A stretch of DNA of 11,613 bases, taken from assembly GCA_946481495.1 (NCBI GenBank), contig CAMLNW010000065.1, positions 1 through 11,613 of the forward strand, read 5' to 3'. Origin of the DNA: an uncultured Actinomycetes bacterium. Its GTDB lineage: Bacteria > Actinomycetota > Thermoleophilia > Solirubrobacterales > Thermoleophilaceae. Shown here piece after piece: positions 5,867 to 11,317 of this stretch. Under the pieces are notes generated by a model. It had not been told where the DNA came from, searched no databases, and worked only from the letters and a program-made list of their open reading frames with translations. The position numbers and the translations under genes were made by a program. How positions within the stretch are numbered: the stretch's first letter is position 1; every line of letters starts with the position of its first letter.

Positions 5867-6963
5867 TGGATCGTCCTAAACGGCATATGAAGCAGTGGCT
5901 GCGGGCAGTGGCACGTAGTCGCTTGCTTGGGTCGCGATCACGACACACAGAGGCGCGCTATCGTAGTCCTCGCGAGATCGCCCTGGCGAACGCCGCCGAC
6001 TCGCTTGGAGTAGAGCTTGGCGACGACTATCTGGATGGCATTGATCCGGAGGCGCTGTCGGCGGACATTGCTGGGCAGGCTGCTCCTGATCGAGTCAACG
6101 CGTTTCGCGAGGAGCTGATCGTATACATAGACGCGCGCAACCGTCGTCGGCGGCGCTTGCGTGTCCTCAGGATCGGGGCCGCGTTGCTGTCGCTTGTCTT
6201 GGCGGCGGTAGTGGTGAGCGAGGTCGCTCGGTCCCCTTCCTCCGACAAGCAACGTCGCGGTCCGGCCCCGGGTTCCGTGCTAGATCACCCACTATTGAGT
6301 AGCAGGCGCGATCTCCCGCCGACCGTACGGCGTGGTGTGGGAGTGCCAAAGATGGGAAGTCAAGCAGTGACCGAGATGCCCGCCGACGGAAAAGACACCT
6401 ACGTACATACTGCCTACAAAGACCTCAACGATGACATATGCACAAACACGGCTCAGGTCTTCCGGGGCGTAACACGCACAGAGTGGGGAGGAGGGTGCAT
6501 GGCACCACGCGAGATCGAGCGCGCTATGGCGCGTGTACCCGCTTTCGTCATGGGGTCGGGTGGAGGGCCGGATTATGTGCTCTTGAGTGGTTACGGACGG
6601 CCGGACCTTGGGAGGATTGTTCCACTCGACCCACGGGTTCGCGTCAAAAGCGCCATCACGGATGTCTGGCATCCTGGAGGGAACGCGTCCGATGACTTTG
6701 CGATCCGTGCGTTCTTGCTTCGCATACCGAAAGGCATAGGTGTGCGCTTGGGGGCGATGAATGTGGCTAATCGCCGCAACATGGGCCTCGACGCGGTGTT
6801 TACCGATGGCTCGCGGGCGGCTGTGACTGACTATATGGAGGCACTCAAGGGCGAGCGGCCACCCACGGAGATCATCGACCGGATTCCCGAGCCCATCAGG
6901 TATGACGATTGCGTAGTCCTGTTGCCCGGAGAGAAGCTTCCGCGCGGTCGAAGCCGCTGCTGA
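5866..6963 (+). CDS. One-pass membrane protein, orphan anti-sigma-like, unknown function
   Basis: The 365-residue product starts at GTG 5866 (alternative ATG 5887, seven residues shorter; neither has a clear ribosome-binding site). It has a cytosolic N-terminal region of about 95 residues rich in Arg, with an acidic helical stretch (SPREIALANAADSLGVELGDD), one membrane helix (about 100-120, LRIGAALLSLVLAAVVVSEV) preceded by five consecutive arginines, and an exported domain of about 245 residues. The exported domain carries cysteines 192 and 211, then YVLLSGYGRPDLGRIV about 26 residues later, plus Cys349 and a C-terminal Cys365. Size and topology match the putative anti-sigma at 3744, but no sigma gene adjoins it. 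I infer an orphan sensor of the same design. The stop is followed at once by IS3 remnants, so the C-terminus may have been altered by the insertion. Confidence 0.75.
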   Translation: MDRPKRHMKQWLRAVARSRLLGSRSRHTEARYRSPREIALANAADSLGVELGDDYLDGIDPEALSADIAGQAAPDRVNAFREELIVYIDARNRRRRRLRVLRIGAALLSLVLAAVVVSEVARSPSSDKQRRGPAPGSVLDHPLLSSRRDLPPTVRRGVGVPKMGSQAVTEMPADGKDTYVHTAYKDLNDDICTNTAQVFRGVTRTEWGGGCMAPREIERAMARVPAFVMGSGGGPDYVLLSGYGRPDLGRIVPLDPRVRVKSAITDVWHPGGNASDDFAIRAFLLRIPKGIGVRLGAMNVANRRNMGLDAVFTDGSRAAVTDYMEALKGERPPTEIIDRIPEPIRYDDCVVLLPGEKLPRGRSRC

Positions 6964-6980
6964 CGGGGCGCCCAGCACCA

Positions 6981-7025
6981 GCGGCGGGTGTTGTGGAACA
7001 GCTCGATGTAGTCGTGGATCAACTC
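6981..7025 (-). pseudogene. IS3-family transposase OrfB C-terminal fragment
   Basis: On the minus strand this encodes ELIHDYIELFHNTRR, a close match to the C-terminal signature of IS3-family OrfB integrases (DYIELFHNTRRRHSALG). The expected HSALG continuation is replaced by WCWAP, where the sequence runs into the 5866 gene. It lies in the same frame as the OrfA remnant just upstream, separated by a stop codon, so everything between OrfA's first helix-turn-helix and OrfB's last residues has been deleted. Confidence 0.7.
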
Positions 7026-7031
7026 GCGAGC

Positions 7032-7214
7032 TCAAGCGCCTGACCCGTCGACCGTCCCCTCCTCCCCGCCACAATCGATTCGCTCCTGCTTGAGCCAGTT
7101 GTAGATCGTCACGTCCGACATCCCGAACGTCTCGACGAGCTGGGCGACAGCGACGCCGGATCGAGCTAGCTCGATCACCTGACGACGGATCTCCGGCGGG
7201 TACCTACAAGGCAT
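7032..7214 (-). pseudogene. IS3-family transposase OrfA remnant (truncated)
   Basis: The 60-residue product begins MPCRYPPEIRRQVIELARSG and contains a helix-turn-helix (VAVAQLVETFGMSDVTIYNWLKQERID), the N-terminal DNA-binding domain of IS3/IS911 OrfA proteins. Normal OrfA is about 90-110 residues with a leucine zipper at its C-terminus; here the zipper is missing and the protein ends in an unrelated tail and a stop. With the adjacent OrfB scrap it is the decayed core of an internally deleted insertion sequence that can no longer transpose. No terminal inverted repeats or target duplication were found by eye. Confidence 0.8.
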
Positions 7215-7318
7215 CTGAAGTACTCCAACTGCCGGAAGACTCTAGAAGCCGGATTCCATCAAAGCCGGGTCGGATCAACAGGCTTCGCGGAACCCGGTCC
7301 GGCTCAGTGCGATGTGGC

Positions 7319-7347
7319 TTGCGTTTCTCGGCCGCGGTTAGTATCTT
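7319..7347 (+). promoter_or_regulatory. Putative sigma-70-type promoter TTGCGT-N17-TATCTT
   Basis: A -35-like TTGCGT (7319-7324) and a -10-like TATCTT (7342-7347) are separated by exactly 17 bp. The -10 forms the left end of the 22-bp palindrome at 7342-7363, so a bound regulator would exclude RNA polymerase. Predicted transcription near 7354 leaves a leader of about 125 nt before ATG 7479. Confidence 0.45.
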
Positions 7348-7363
7348 GCCATATGGCAAGATA
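7342..7363. promoter_or_regulatory. 22-bp perfect palindrome (site C), probable operator
   Basis: The inner 20 bp read ATCTTGCCATATGGCAAGAT, and a T/A pair extends the perfect symmetry to 22 bp, centred between 7352 and 7353. It has the GCCA-NN-TGGC core of sites A and B and is AT-rich at its ends, unlike its surroundings. Perfect dyad symmetry of this length over a -10 box is typical of a dimeric repressor operator; the XRE proteins encoded here are candidate binders. Confidence 0.65.
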
Positions 7364-7422
7364 GGGGTTCGGCTTGGATTCGCGTTTGACGGTCGCTTCG
7401 GCTTGCCGCTGGGACCGCCACC

Positions 7423-7429
7423 TGTCACA
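7423..7429 (+). promoter_or_regulatory. TGTCACA motif, putative ECF-type -35 for the I36-like gene
   Basis: This is copy 3 of 5. A -35 here predicts a start of transcription near 7459, leaving about 20 nt of leader that includes the ribosome-binding site AAGGGAGGG before ATG 7479. The gene would then have two promoters: this one and the palindrome-covered one at 7319. Confidence 0.5.
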
Positions 7430-7478
7430 TATAGGCAGCGCCGCGCCGGACGTAAGTAGCTAAACAAGGGAGGGTATT

Positions 7479-8327
7479 ATGTTTGTGCAGCCTGCAATTA
7501 GTCTGCGGGGGGTGGGGCGGCGCAAGGGTCGATCGTCTCGCGGGACCCGCGTACGCATGTCATACGCGCTCGCGATGGTCGCGATGCTGGCTCTGCCGGC
7601 GGTGGCGGCGGCAGATGATGGTTTGAGGGGGGCGAAGTGTGTTGGCCTAGAGTGTGCTGGCCCGCTCAGCCCGGATTATGTGCCTGAGGCTCACGGTGCC
7701 GTTCCTGTGGTGGCCGGGATCGATGAGCTGAGCTTGCAGCGTGAGTCTGGGTTCTACGAGATTCCGGCTCCGGTGTATCAGGGAGACGTTCAACCACGCG
7801 CCGTCGTCTATCTCTCAAAGCCGGGACAGCTCGGGAAGATGCCCGAGAGCGTACGAGATCTTGCAGCAATGAAGGGCGTCGAGCAGACCCGCCGCCAGGG
7901 CGTGCGCACAGCAGCAACTCTGGTGATCATCGATAGCGGGATTCTCTACCAAGATCTTGGTGGACTCGTCGCCGCAGCACGGAAGGGTCCGAAAGCGCGT
8001 GCTGCTCATGCCTGGCACGGATGCTCCGATTTGTACTACTGCATGTACGCCGCTGAGAATTGGACTGGTCTGATATGGGGTTGGTACGGCCCGACCTACT
8101 ACGGAACCGGATGGTGGAACATCGACGTTACGTCCTTCTGGAACAACCAGGCAGAGTCCATGGTCAACCATCGCGACGGAGATACCCTGATGGCCAACCT
8201 CCACAACGGCGACGGGGCCCGGTACTGCGCTCGTCAGCAGTCTGACGACGGGACGTTCAGCAACAATAATTTCAACAACCAGGCTAGCTCGGTAGCGCTC
8301 TTGGGCAGCACCCCCGACCGCTGTTAA
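7479..8327 (+). CDS. Secreted protein with peptidase-inhibitor I36-like (beta/gamma-crystallin-like) C-terminal domain
   Basis: The 282-residue product has a long positively charged N-terminus (1-26), a signal-peptide core (MSYALAMVAMLALPAVAAA, about 27-45) and no later membrane helix. ATG 7479 is chosen for its strong ribosome-binding site AAGGGAGGG; the internal ATG 7557 would give a shorter signal peptide but lacks one. Residues 46-180 are an unrecognised region with Cys54 and Cys59. Residues about 181-282 match the I36/SMPI-like pattern: GCSDLYYCMYAAENWTG, then WWNIDVTSFWNNQAESMVN, then GDGARYCA and NNNFNNQASSVAL, with cysteines 182, 188, 250 and 282 as likely disulphides. I36 proteins such as Streptomyces SMPI inhibit metalloproteases, but many members of the fold have no proven inhibitory role. 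The presence of TGTCACA and a palindrome upstream suggests tight control. Confidence 0.75.
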   Translation: MFVQPAISLRGVGRRKGRSSRGTRVRMSYALAMVAMLALPAVAAADDGLRGAKCVGLECAGPLSPDYVPEAHGAVPVVAGIDELSLQRESGFYEIPAPVYQGDVQPRAVVYLSKPGQLGKMPESVRDLAAMKGVEQTRRQGVRTAATLVIIDSGILYQDLGGLVAAARKGPKARAAHAWHGCSDLYYCMYAAENWTGLIWGWYGPTYYGTGWWNIDVTSFWNNQAESMVNHRDGDTLMANLHNGDGARYCARQQSDDGTFSNNNFNNQASSVALLGSTPDRC

Positions 8328-8359
8328 GGACGAGCCCGGTCCGAAAGCGACGGGATGGA

Positions 8360-8389
8360 GTGGGGTCACGCCGGTCGGCGTGGCCCCAC
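8360..8389 (+). terminator. Strong stem-loop terminator after the I36-like gene
   Basis: A 13-bp stem, GTGGGGTCACGCC pairing with GGCGTGGCCCCAC (a single G-U pair, otherwise perfect), closes a GGTC loop 32 bp after the stop codon. No T-run follows, which is common in high-GC actinobacteria. It is the most stable hairpin seen in the window and insulates the second sigma operon. Confidence 0.75.
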
Positions 8390-8403
8390 GTGTAGACGCA
8401 GAA

Positions 8404-8419
8404 GCCTCTCGCGCGAGGC
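8404..8419. promoter_or_regulatory. Small inverted repeat just before the sigma-2 promoter
   Basis: GCCTC-TCGCGC-GAGGC forms a 5-bp stem or a dyad around the palindrome CTCGCGCGAG, ending 4 bp before TGTCACA. Its position immediately upstream of the putative -35 would suit an activator site, but it could also be part of the preceding terminator region. Confidence 0.25.
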
Positions 8420-8423
8420 GCGC

Positions 8424-8430
8424 TGTCACA
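8424..8430 (+). promoter_or_regulatory. TGTCACA motif, putative ECF-type -35 for the second sigma gene
   Basis: This is copy 4 of 5. Its last base lies 32 bp before ATG 8462, so transcription would begin at or next to that ATG. A start at GTG 8444 would then be upstream of the transcript. If the encoded sigma factor recognises it, the operon is autoregulated, a common ECF arrangement. Confidence 0.5.
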
Positions 8431-8461
8431 GGATCGGGGCCTTGTGGAACTAAGGGATGAC

Positions 8462-9037
8462 ATGGCTAACGAACTCTCTACGAGCCTTCGAGACTCGGCG
8501 CGCTCGCCGACCGCCTTCTCCCGTGTCTACGAGGCCAAGGCGCAGGAGTTGCTGGCGTTCCTCTTGCGACGGACATTCGACGTGGAGGTCGCGCGTGACC
8601 TGACCGCTGAGACGTTCGCGCAGGCCTTCGAGTATCGCAAGCGGTTTCGAGGTCAAACCGATCCAGAGGCTGCGGCATGGCTCTATGGCATCGCGCGCCA
8701 CCTGCTCGCGCGATACTCCCGAAACGGCGTCATCGAGCGCAGGGCGGTCAAGCGCCTTGGTATCCAGTTGCCCGCCGTGAGCGACGGCGACCACCAACGC
8801 ATAGTCGAGCTTGCGGGCCTGGCTGATATGCGGCAGGCCGTTGCGGACGCATTCTCCAGCCTGCCGTCAGAGCAACGTGATGCGCTTCGGCTCAGGGTCA
8901 TCGACGAGCGAGAGTACGTTGACATCGCTGATGTTCTCGGCGTGTCGGAGGACGCCGCCCGCGCACGTGTGTCCCGAGCCCTACGCCGCATTGCAGACGT
9001 AATCGACATGCCGATACCAAGTGAGGTCAATCAATGA
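8462..9037 (+). CDS. ECF (sigma-70 family, group 4) RNA polymerase sigma factor 2
   Basis: From ATG 8462 the protein has 191 residues. Region 2 spans about 17-86 (TAFSRVYEAKAQELLAFLL, then ARDLTAETFAQAFEYRKRF and AAWLYGIARHLL), and region 4 about 128-178 (ADAFSSLPSEQRDALRLRVIDEREYVDIADVLG, then the DAARARVSRALRRI recognition helix). ATG 8462 is preferred to the in-frame GTG 8444 because it sits 32 bp after TGTCACA; a partial AAGGGA (8452-8457) lies just before it. The protein is clearly homologous to sigma 1 and the partial sigma 3, though divergent enough to suggest a different target set or signal. The TGA stop overlaps the ATG of the next gene by 4 bp (ATGA), as in the sigma-1 pair. Confidence 0.92.
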   Translation: MANELSTSLRDSARSPTAFSRVYEAKAQELLAFLLRRTFDVEVARDLTAETFAQAFEYRKRFRGQTDPEAAAWLYGIARHLLARYSRNGVIERRAVKRLGIQLPAVSDGDHQRIVELAGLADMRQAVADAFSSLPSEQRDALRLRVIDEREYVDIADVLGVSEDAARARVSRALRRIADVIDMPIPSEVNQ

Positions 9038-9801
9038 CGAAGCGCATCCAGCTACTAGACGATCTAGGCGCGGAGTTCGGCCGGGTCGCCGTTCGGGCCG
9101 AGCGGGCCTCCCGAAAGCGCTTCGCGTTTGCGGCTTCCCCGCTCGGATCCGGTCGTCGCCTACGGACGTCCGCGATTGCGTTGAGCATGGGCGTCTTGTT
9201 GGTCAGTAGCGCATATGCCGTGCCGGCTACGCGTACCGCCGTCGATGGCTTTGCCGCTTGGGTGGTAGGCGACAGCGATGATGCGCCGGGACGAGCGCTG
9301 AAGCCAGGCGACGATGTGCCCTCGTGGTTCAGCGCGGATGGCGAGGCCCGACTGATCGCGAAGTCCGACGGCGTAGGCCTGTACGTAAGGAGGACTGATT
9401 CCGATCAGGGCCCCTGGCTCGAGTTTGGACTCGGTGAGGGCGTCGGACTGACGATGGGGGGCTCGCTCGAGGACTGGCGTCAGCAGCTGGAGCAGCAGGC
9501 GGTCGTCGTCCTGGGCCCGGCGCTCTTCGGGCCACGCGACGTGCTCGACGACCGGGGGCGCTCGCCGCTGCTCGGTGTAACCGCTCGCGATGTCAAGCGT
9601 GTCGAGCTCCGGTACTCCGACGGACCGCCGCTGATCGGTGACACCGGCGATGGCGGCTTCGTGCTTCTGGCTGACGCATGGCGGCCGCTGCGGGAACTGG
9701 TCGGCTACGACAGCGCTGGCCAAGTGCTGGAGCGGGTCGACATGAGCAACAACGACTTGGCGTACCTATGTGAGAAGGAGCCTGGCGTCTGTCCGCAGTA
9801 A
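9034..9801 (+). CDS. One-pass membrane protein, putative anti-sigma factor for sigma 2
   Basis: The 255-residue product starts at ATG 9034, overlapping the sigma-2 stop (ATGA). A short cytosolic N-terminus (about 43 residues, Arg-rich; MTKRIQLLDDLGAEFGRV) is followed by one membrane helix (about 44-63, TSAIALSMGVLLVSSAYAV) and an exported domain of about 190 residues. No zinc anti-sigma motif is visible, and the cytosolic part is short for a classical anti-sigma domain, so the role is inferred from gene overlap and topology. The exported part ends with GVTARDVKRVELRYSDG ... RELVGYDSAGQVLERVD (about 181-236), which resembles the C-terminal half of the secreted 5162 product. Its only two cysteines (246, 253) lie at the extreme C-terminus, unlike the Cys pair of the other family members. 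Confidence 0.75.
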   Translation: MTKRIQLLDDLGAEFGRVAVRAERASRKRFAFAASPLGSGRRLRTSAIALSMGVLLVSSAYAVPATRTAVDGFAAWVVGDSDDAPGRALKPGDDVPSWFSADGEARLIAKSDGVGLYVRRTDSDQGPWLEFGLGEGVGLTMGGSLEDWRQQLEQQAVVVLGPALFGPRDVLDDRGRSPLLGVTARDVKRVELRYSDGPPLIGDTGDGGFVLLADAWRPLRELVGYDSAGQVLERVDMSNNDLAYLCEKEPGVCPQ

Positions 9802-9812
9802 GCATCGTAATG

Positions 9813-9842
9813 GCTCGCTGACCGCGCGGCGGGGTGGCGAGC
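9813..9842 (+). terminator. Hairpin after the sigma-2 operon
   Basis: GCTCGC pairs with GCGAGC across an 18-nt loop that contains a further ACC/GGT pairing and the GC-rich CCGCGCGG. It begins 11 bp after the stop of the 9034 gene. No T-run follows. Probable intrinsic or factor-assisted terminator. Confidence 0.45.
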
Positions 9843-9918
9843 ATGTCGAGGCTTGTGTGTCGCCGCTGGCGGATTAGAAGTCTCGATGTAGTTGTAGGAC
9901 CGATGTATTTGCTGGTAG

Positions 9919-9924
9919 TAGAAT
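9919..9924 (+). promoter_or_regulatory. Putative -10 box TAGAAT before the small membrane gene pair
   Basis: TAGAAT is a good -10 match in an AT-richer stretch 18 bp before ATG 9943. No clear -35 is seen at 16-18 bp spacing. The short predicted leader lacks an obvious ribosome-binding site. Confidence 0.35.
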
Positions 9925-9942
9925 GACTCGGTTGGTCCTGGT

Positions 9943-10152
9943 ATGAAATGGCAAGACAATCCTGCATACCTTGGGAAGCGTCCCAGGGGGTTCCCGGACT
10001 CACGAGGCGGTTGGGTGCTCTGGGTTGTGGTGGTAGTCGGAGGAACCATCATTGTCAGCCTAATGTCAGGCCTGATAACCGGCGCCGCGGTCGCGGCTGT
10101 TTGCACGGTTCTCTATGGCGGATTCTGGCTGGCCGAGCGTCGGCATATATGA
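9943..10152 (+). CDS. Small membrane protein, unknown function (first of coupled pair)
   Basis: This 69-residue protein has a short polar N-terminus (MKWQDNPAYLGKRPRGF) and two closely spaced membrane helices (about 24-42, WVLWVVVVVGGTIIVSLMS, and 45-63, ITGAAVAAVCTVLYGGFWL). I do not recognise a family. Its TGA stop overlaps the ATG of the following gene by 3 bp within ATGA, which strongly suggests the two small proteins are made together and perhaps form a complex. It is separated from the sigma-2 operon by a hairpin. Confidence 0.65.
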   Translation: MKWQDNPAYLGKRPRGFPDSRGGWVLWVVVVVGGTIIVSLMSGLITGAAVAAVCTVLYGGFWLAERRHI

Positions 10153-10478
10153 CTCATGGATATCGCTTCCCTGACGCATCTGGGATTTCGCTCACCATGA
10201 AATGGATTGGGGCTTCTGTCGCGTTTGGTTTGATCTGCGCCATTGGCATGTGGAGAGCGGTTCTTCTGGTGCCCGAGGATGCGACTCGAGCGACCTACTG
10301 GGCGATTTGTGGGATCACAGCCGTCGCCCTGCTCGCGGGAACCGCGTTCATCGCCCGCCGCACCGGGCCGGGGCGGCTGGGGCCGACGTCGATCGTCGTG
10401 GGAACGCTCAGCGTGTTCGCAACGGTCTACTTCGTGCTTGCGGCCGCGTCCATGGGGCCGGTTGGGCCCTCTAACTAA
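10149..10478 (+). CDS. Small membrane protein, unknown function (second of coupled pair)
   Basis: From ATG 10149 the product has 109 residues with three predicted membrane helices: KWIGASVAFGLICAIGMW (about 18-35), then TYWAICGITAVALLAGTAFI and TSIVVGTLSVFATVYFVLAA. The ATG overlaps the preceding gene's stop in an ATGA junction, so this start is chosen; ATG 10197 (MKWIGAS...) is an alternative that removes 16 polar residues. No family is recognised. A location between two regulatory operons and a membrane-only design would suit an immunity, sensing or transport accessory, but nothing in the sequence decides this. Confidence 0.65.
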   Translation: MTHGYRFPDASGISLTMKWIGASVAFGLICAIGMWRAVLLVPEDATRATYWAICGITAVALLAGTAFIARRTGPGRLGPTSIVVGTLSVFATVYFVLAAASMGPVGPSN

Positions 10479-10485
10479 GTCGGCT

Positions 10486-10492
10486 TGTCACA
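10486..10492 (+). promoter_or_regulatory. TGTCACA motif, putative ECF-type -35 for the second XRE gene
   Basis: This is copy 5 of 5. Its last base is 32 bp before ATG 10524, almost the same geometry as the first XRE gene (30 bp) and sigma 2 (32 bp). About 17 bp downstream the sequence reads CGACATG, the closest of the five to a CGTC-type ECF -10. Confidence 0.5.
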
Positions 10493-10523
10493 GAAGCCGC
10501 TTGAACCGACGACATGGGAGTAG

Positions 10524-10772
10524 ATGCCCCGAACTCTCCCGTCTCCGGCCGACCGCTTGGCCGCCCTCCCAGGAGGGACCTTCGGTGCCAACCTCACGGC
10601 GGCTCGCGAGCACGCTGGCCTAAGCCGCGAGGTGCTCGGCTCCCGCGCCGGTCTCAACGCCGCCACGATCTACCGGCTCGAGGCTGGGGATCGGCAGCCT
10701 CGGCTCCCCACGATCGTCGTCCTGGCTGAGGTGCTTGGCATGAGTGCCTCGGAGCTCATACAGAACCTTTAG
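10524..10772 (+). CDS. Small XRE/Cro-C1-type helix-turn-helix regulator (copy 2)
   Basis: This 82-residue protein is a stand-alone HTH_XRE domain (about residues 18-80): FGANLTAAREHAGLSREVLG, then SRAGLNAATIYRLEAGDRQP and RLPTIVVLAEVLG. It is a paralogue of the XRE protein at 2676; both keep YRLEA, PRL and the LG...SE ending. ATG 10524 is set by the first in-frame ATG and lies 32 bp after TGTCACA with no Shine-Dalgarno, suggesting leaderless translation. It lies 110 bp upstream of the 10883 gene, whose leader contains the GCCA-NN-TGGC palindrome B, the most obvious candidate target for this regulator. Confidence 0.9.
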   Translation: MPRTLPSPADRLAALPGGTFGANLTAAREHAGLSREVLGSRAGLNAATIYRLEAGDRQPRLPTIVVLAEVLGMSASELIQNL

Positions 10773-10778
10773 CCCCGG

Positions 10779-10807
10779 TTGCGGCGGTAGTACCGCAGCG
10801 TTAGGCT
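10779..10807 (+). promoter_or_regulatory. Putative sigma-70-type promoter TTGCGG-N17-TAGGCT
   Basis: TTGCGG (10779-10784) and TAGGCT (10802-10807) are 17 bp apart. Predicted transcription starts near 10814, just before palindrome B at 10820. A small hairpin GCGGT-AGT-ACCGC (10784-10796) lies inside the spacer and could also be a weak terminator for the XRE gene. Confidence 0.45.
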
Positions 10808-10819
10808 GGCGCCATAGAT

Positions 10820-10835
10820 CTCGCCAGTTGGCAAG
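10820..10835. promoter_or_regulatory. Operator-like palindrome (site B), CTCGCCA-GT-TGGCAAG
   Basis: This 7+2+7 inverted repeat with one mismatch has the GCCA-NN-TGGC core. Its plus strand matches the minus strand of site A at 13 of 16 positions. It lies 12 bp after the putative -10 TAGGCT, a classic place for a repressor to block early transcription of the 10883 gene. Confidence 0.55.
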
Positions 10836-10882
10836 CAGCGGGCTAGCCACGCGGGCGGGCGCGAGCTAGGGGAGGACCCAAG

Positions 10883-11308
10883 GTGACGGTCGTGGTGGGA
10901 GGGAATGGAGAGTTGGTGGCGTGGGTCGACGAGATCACGCGCAACTTGGTGGCGGCGACGCTCGAAGCGCACTCCGCGGCCGTCACGGACAGCCTCTCGT
11001 ACGAGACGACGGACAGTGGGCAAGAGCGCCAGCAGCGGTATCTCGAGCAGATCGGAGCGCTGAGGCGCCAGCTCAACGAGACGTCGGGTCCTGTGGTGCT
11101 CAGCGGTTCCGCTTCGCTCGTCGTGGAAGTCATTCGCGACACCGCCACCCAGGCGGCGCACGATCTCGACGGTCTCGTTGAGGACGTCGCGGCCACACCG
11201 TCGCGGCTGTCAGACGAGGCGACCGCGGAGTTGCGTGTGCGTATGCAAGTCGCCAACGCCTGCGTCGAGGCCCTGATCGCCTGCGAGGACAGCCGGAGCC
11301 GGGTGTAG
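10883..11308 (+). CDS. Soluble helical protein of unknown function
   Basis: The 141-residue product starts at GTG 10883, which has a strong ribosome-binding site (GGAGG at 10871-10875, 7 bp upstream). It has no signal peptide or membrane helix and looks mostly alpha-helical, with long charged stretches (QERQQRYLEQIGALRRQLNE, then a run of alternating Ala/Asp/Glu, then EATAELRVRMQVANACVEALI). Two cysteines (near 127 and 134) lie close to the C-terminus. I do not recognise the family. The third sigma gene begins 9 bp after its stop, so the two are probably one operon, and this protein could be a cytosolic partner of that sigma factor. Its promoter region carries palindrome B. Confidence 0.75.
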   Translation: MTVVVGGNGELVAWVDEITRNLVAATLEAHSAAVTDSLSYETTDSGQERQQRYLEQIGALRRQLNETSGPVVLSGSASLVVEVIRDTATQAAHDLDGLVEDVAATPSRLSDEATAELRVRMQVANACVEALIACEDSRSRV

Positions 11309-11317
11309 GAACCGCGG

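Larger units (their letters stand above)
7215..7478. other. Intergenic region with two putative promoters and an operator
   Basis: These 264 bp hold no convincing gene. The left part (7215-7315) may include more IS-derived sequence but nothing recognisable. The right part contains a sigma-70-like promoter overlapped by a perfect palindrome (7319-7363), a TGTCACA motif (7423-7429) and a strong ribosome-binding site AAGGGAGGG (7466-7474) for the next gene. Confidence 0.6.

Noticed and set aside
6292..7074. 260-codon minus-strand frame
   Set aside because: It runs mostly antisense to the 5866 gene and only touches the IS3 remnant in a different frame; no recognisable protein.
7815..8429. 204-codon minus-strand frame opposite the I36-like gene
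   Set aside because: It reads through the strong terminator stem, lacks motifs and opposes a gene with a clear signal peptide and conserved Cys pattern.
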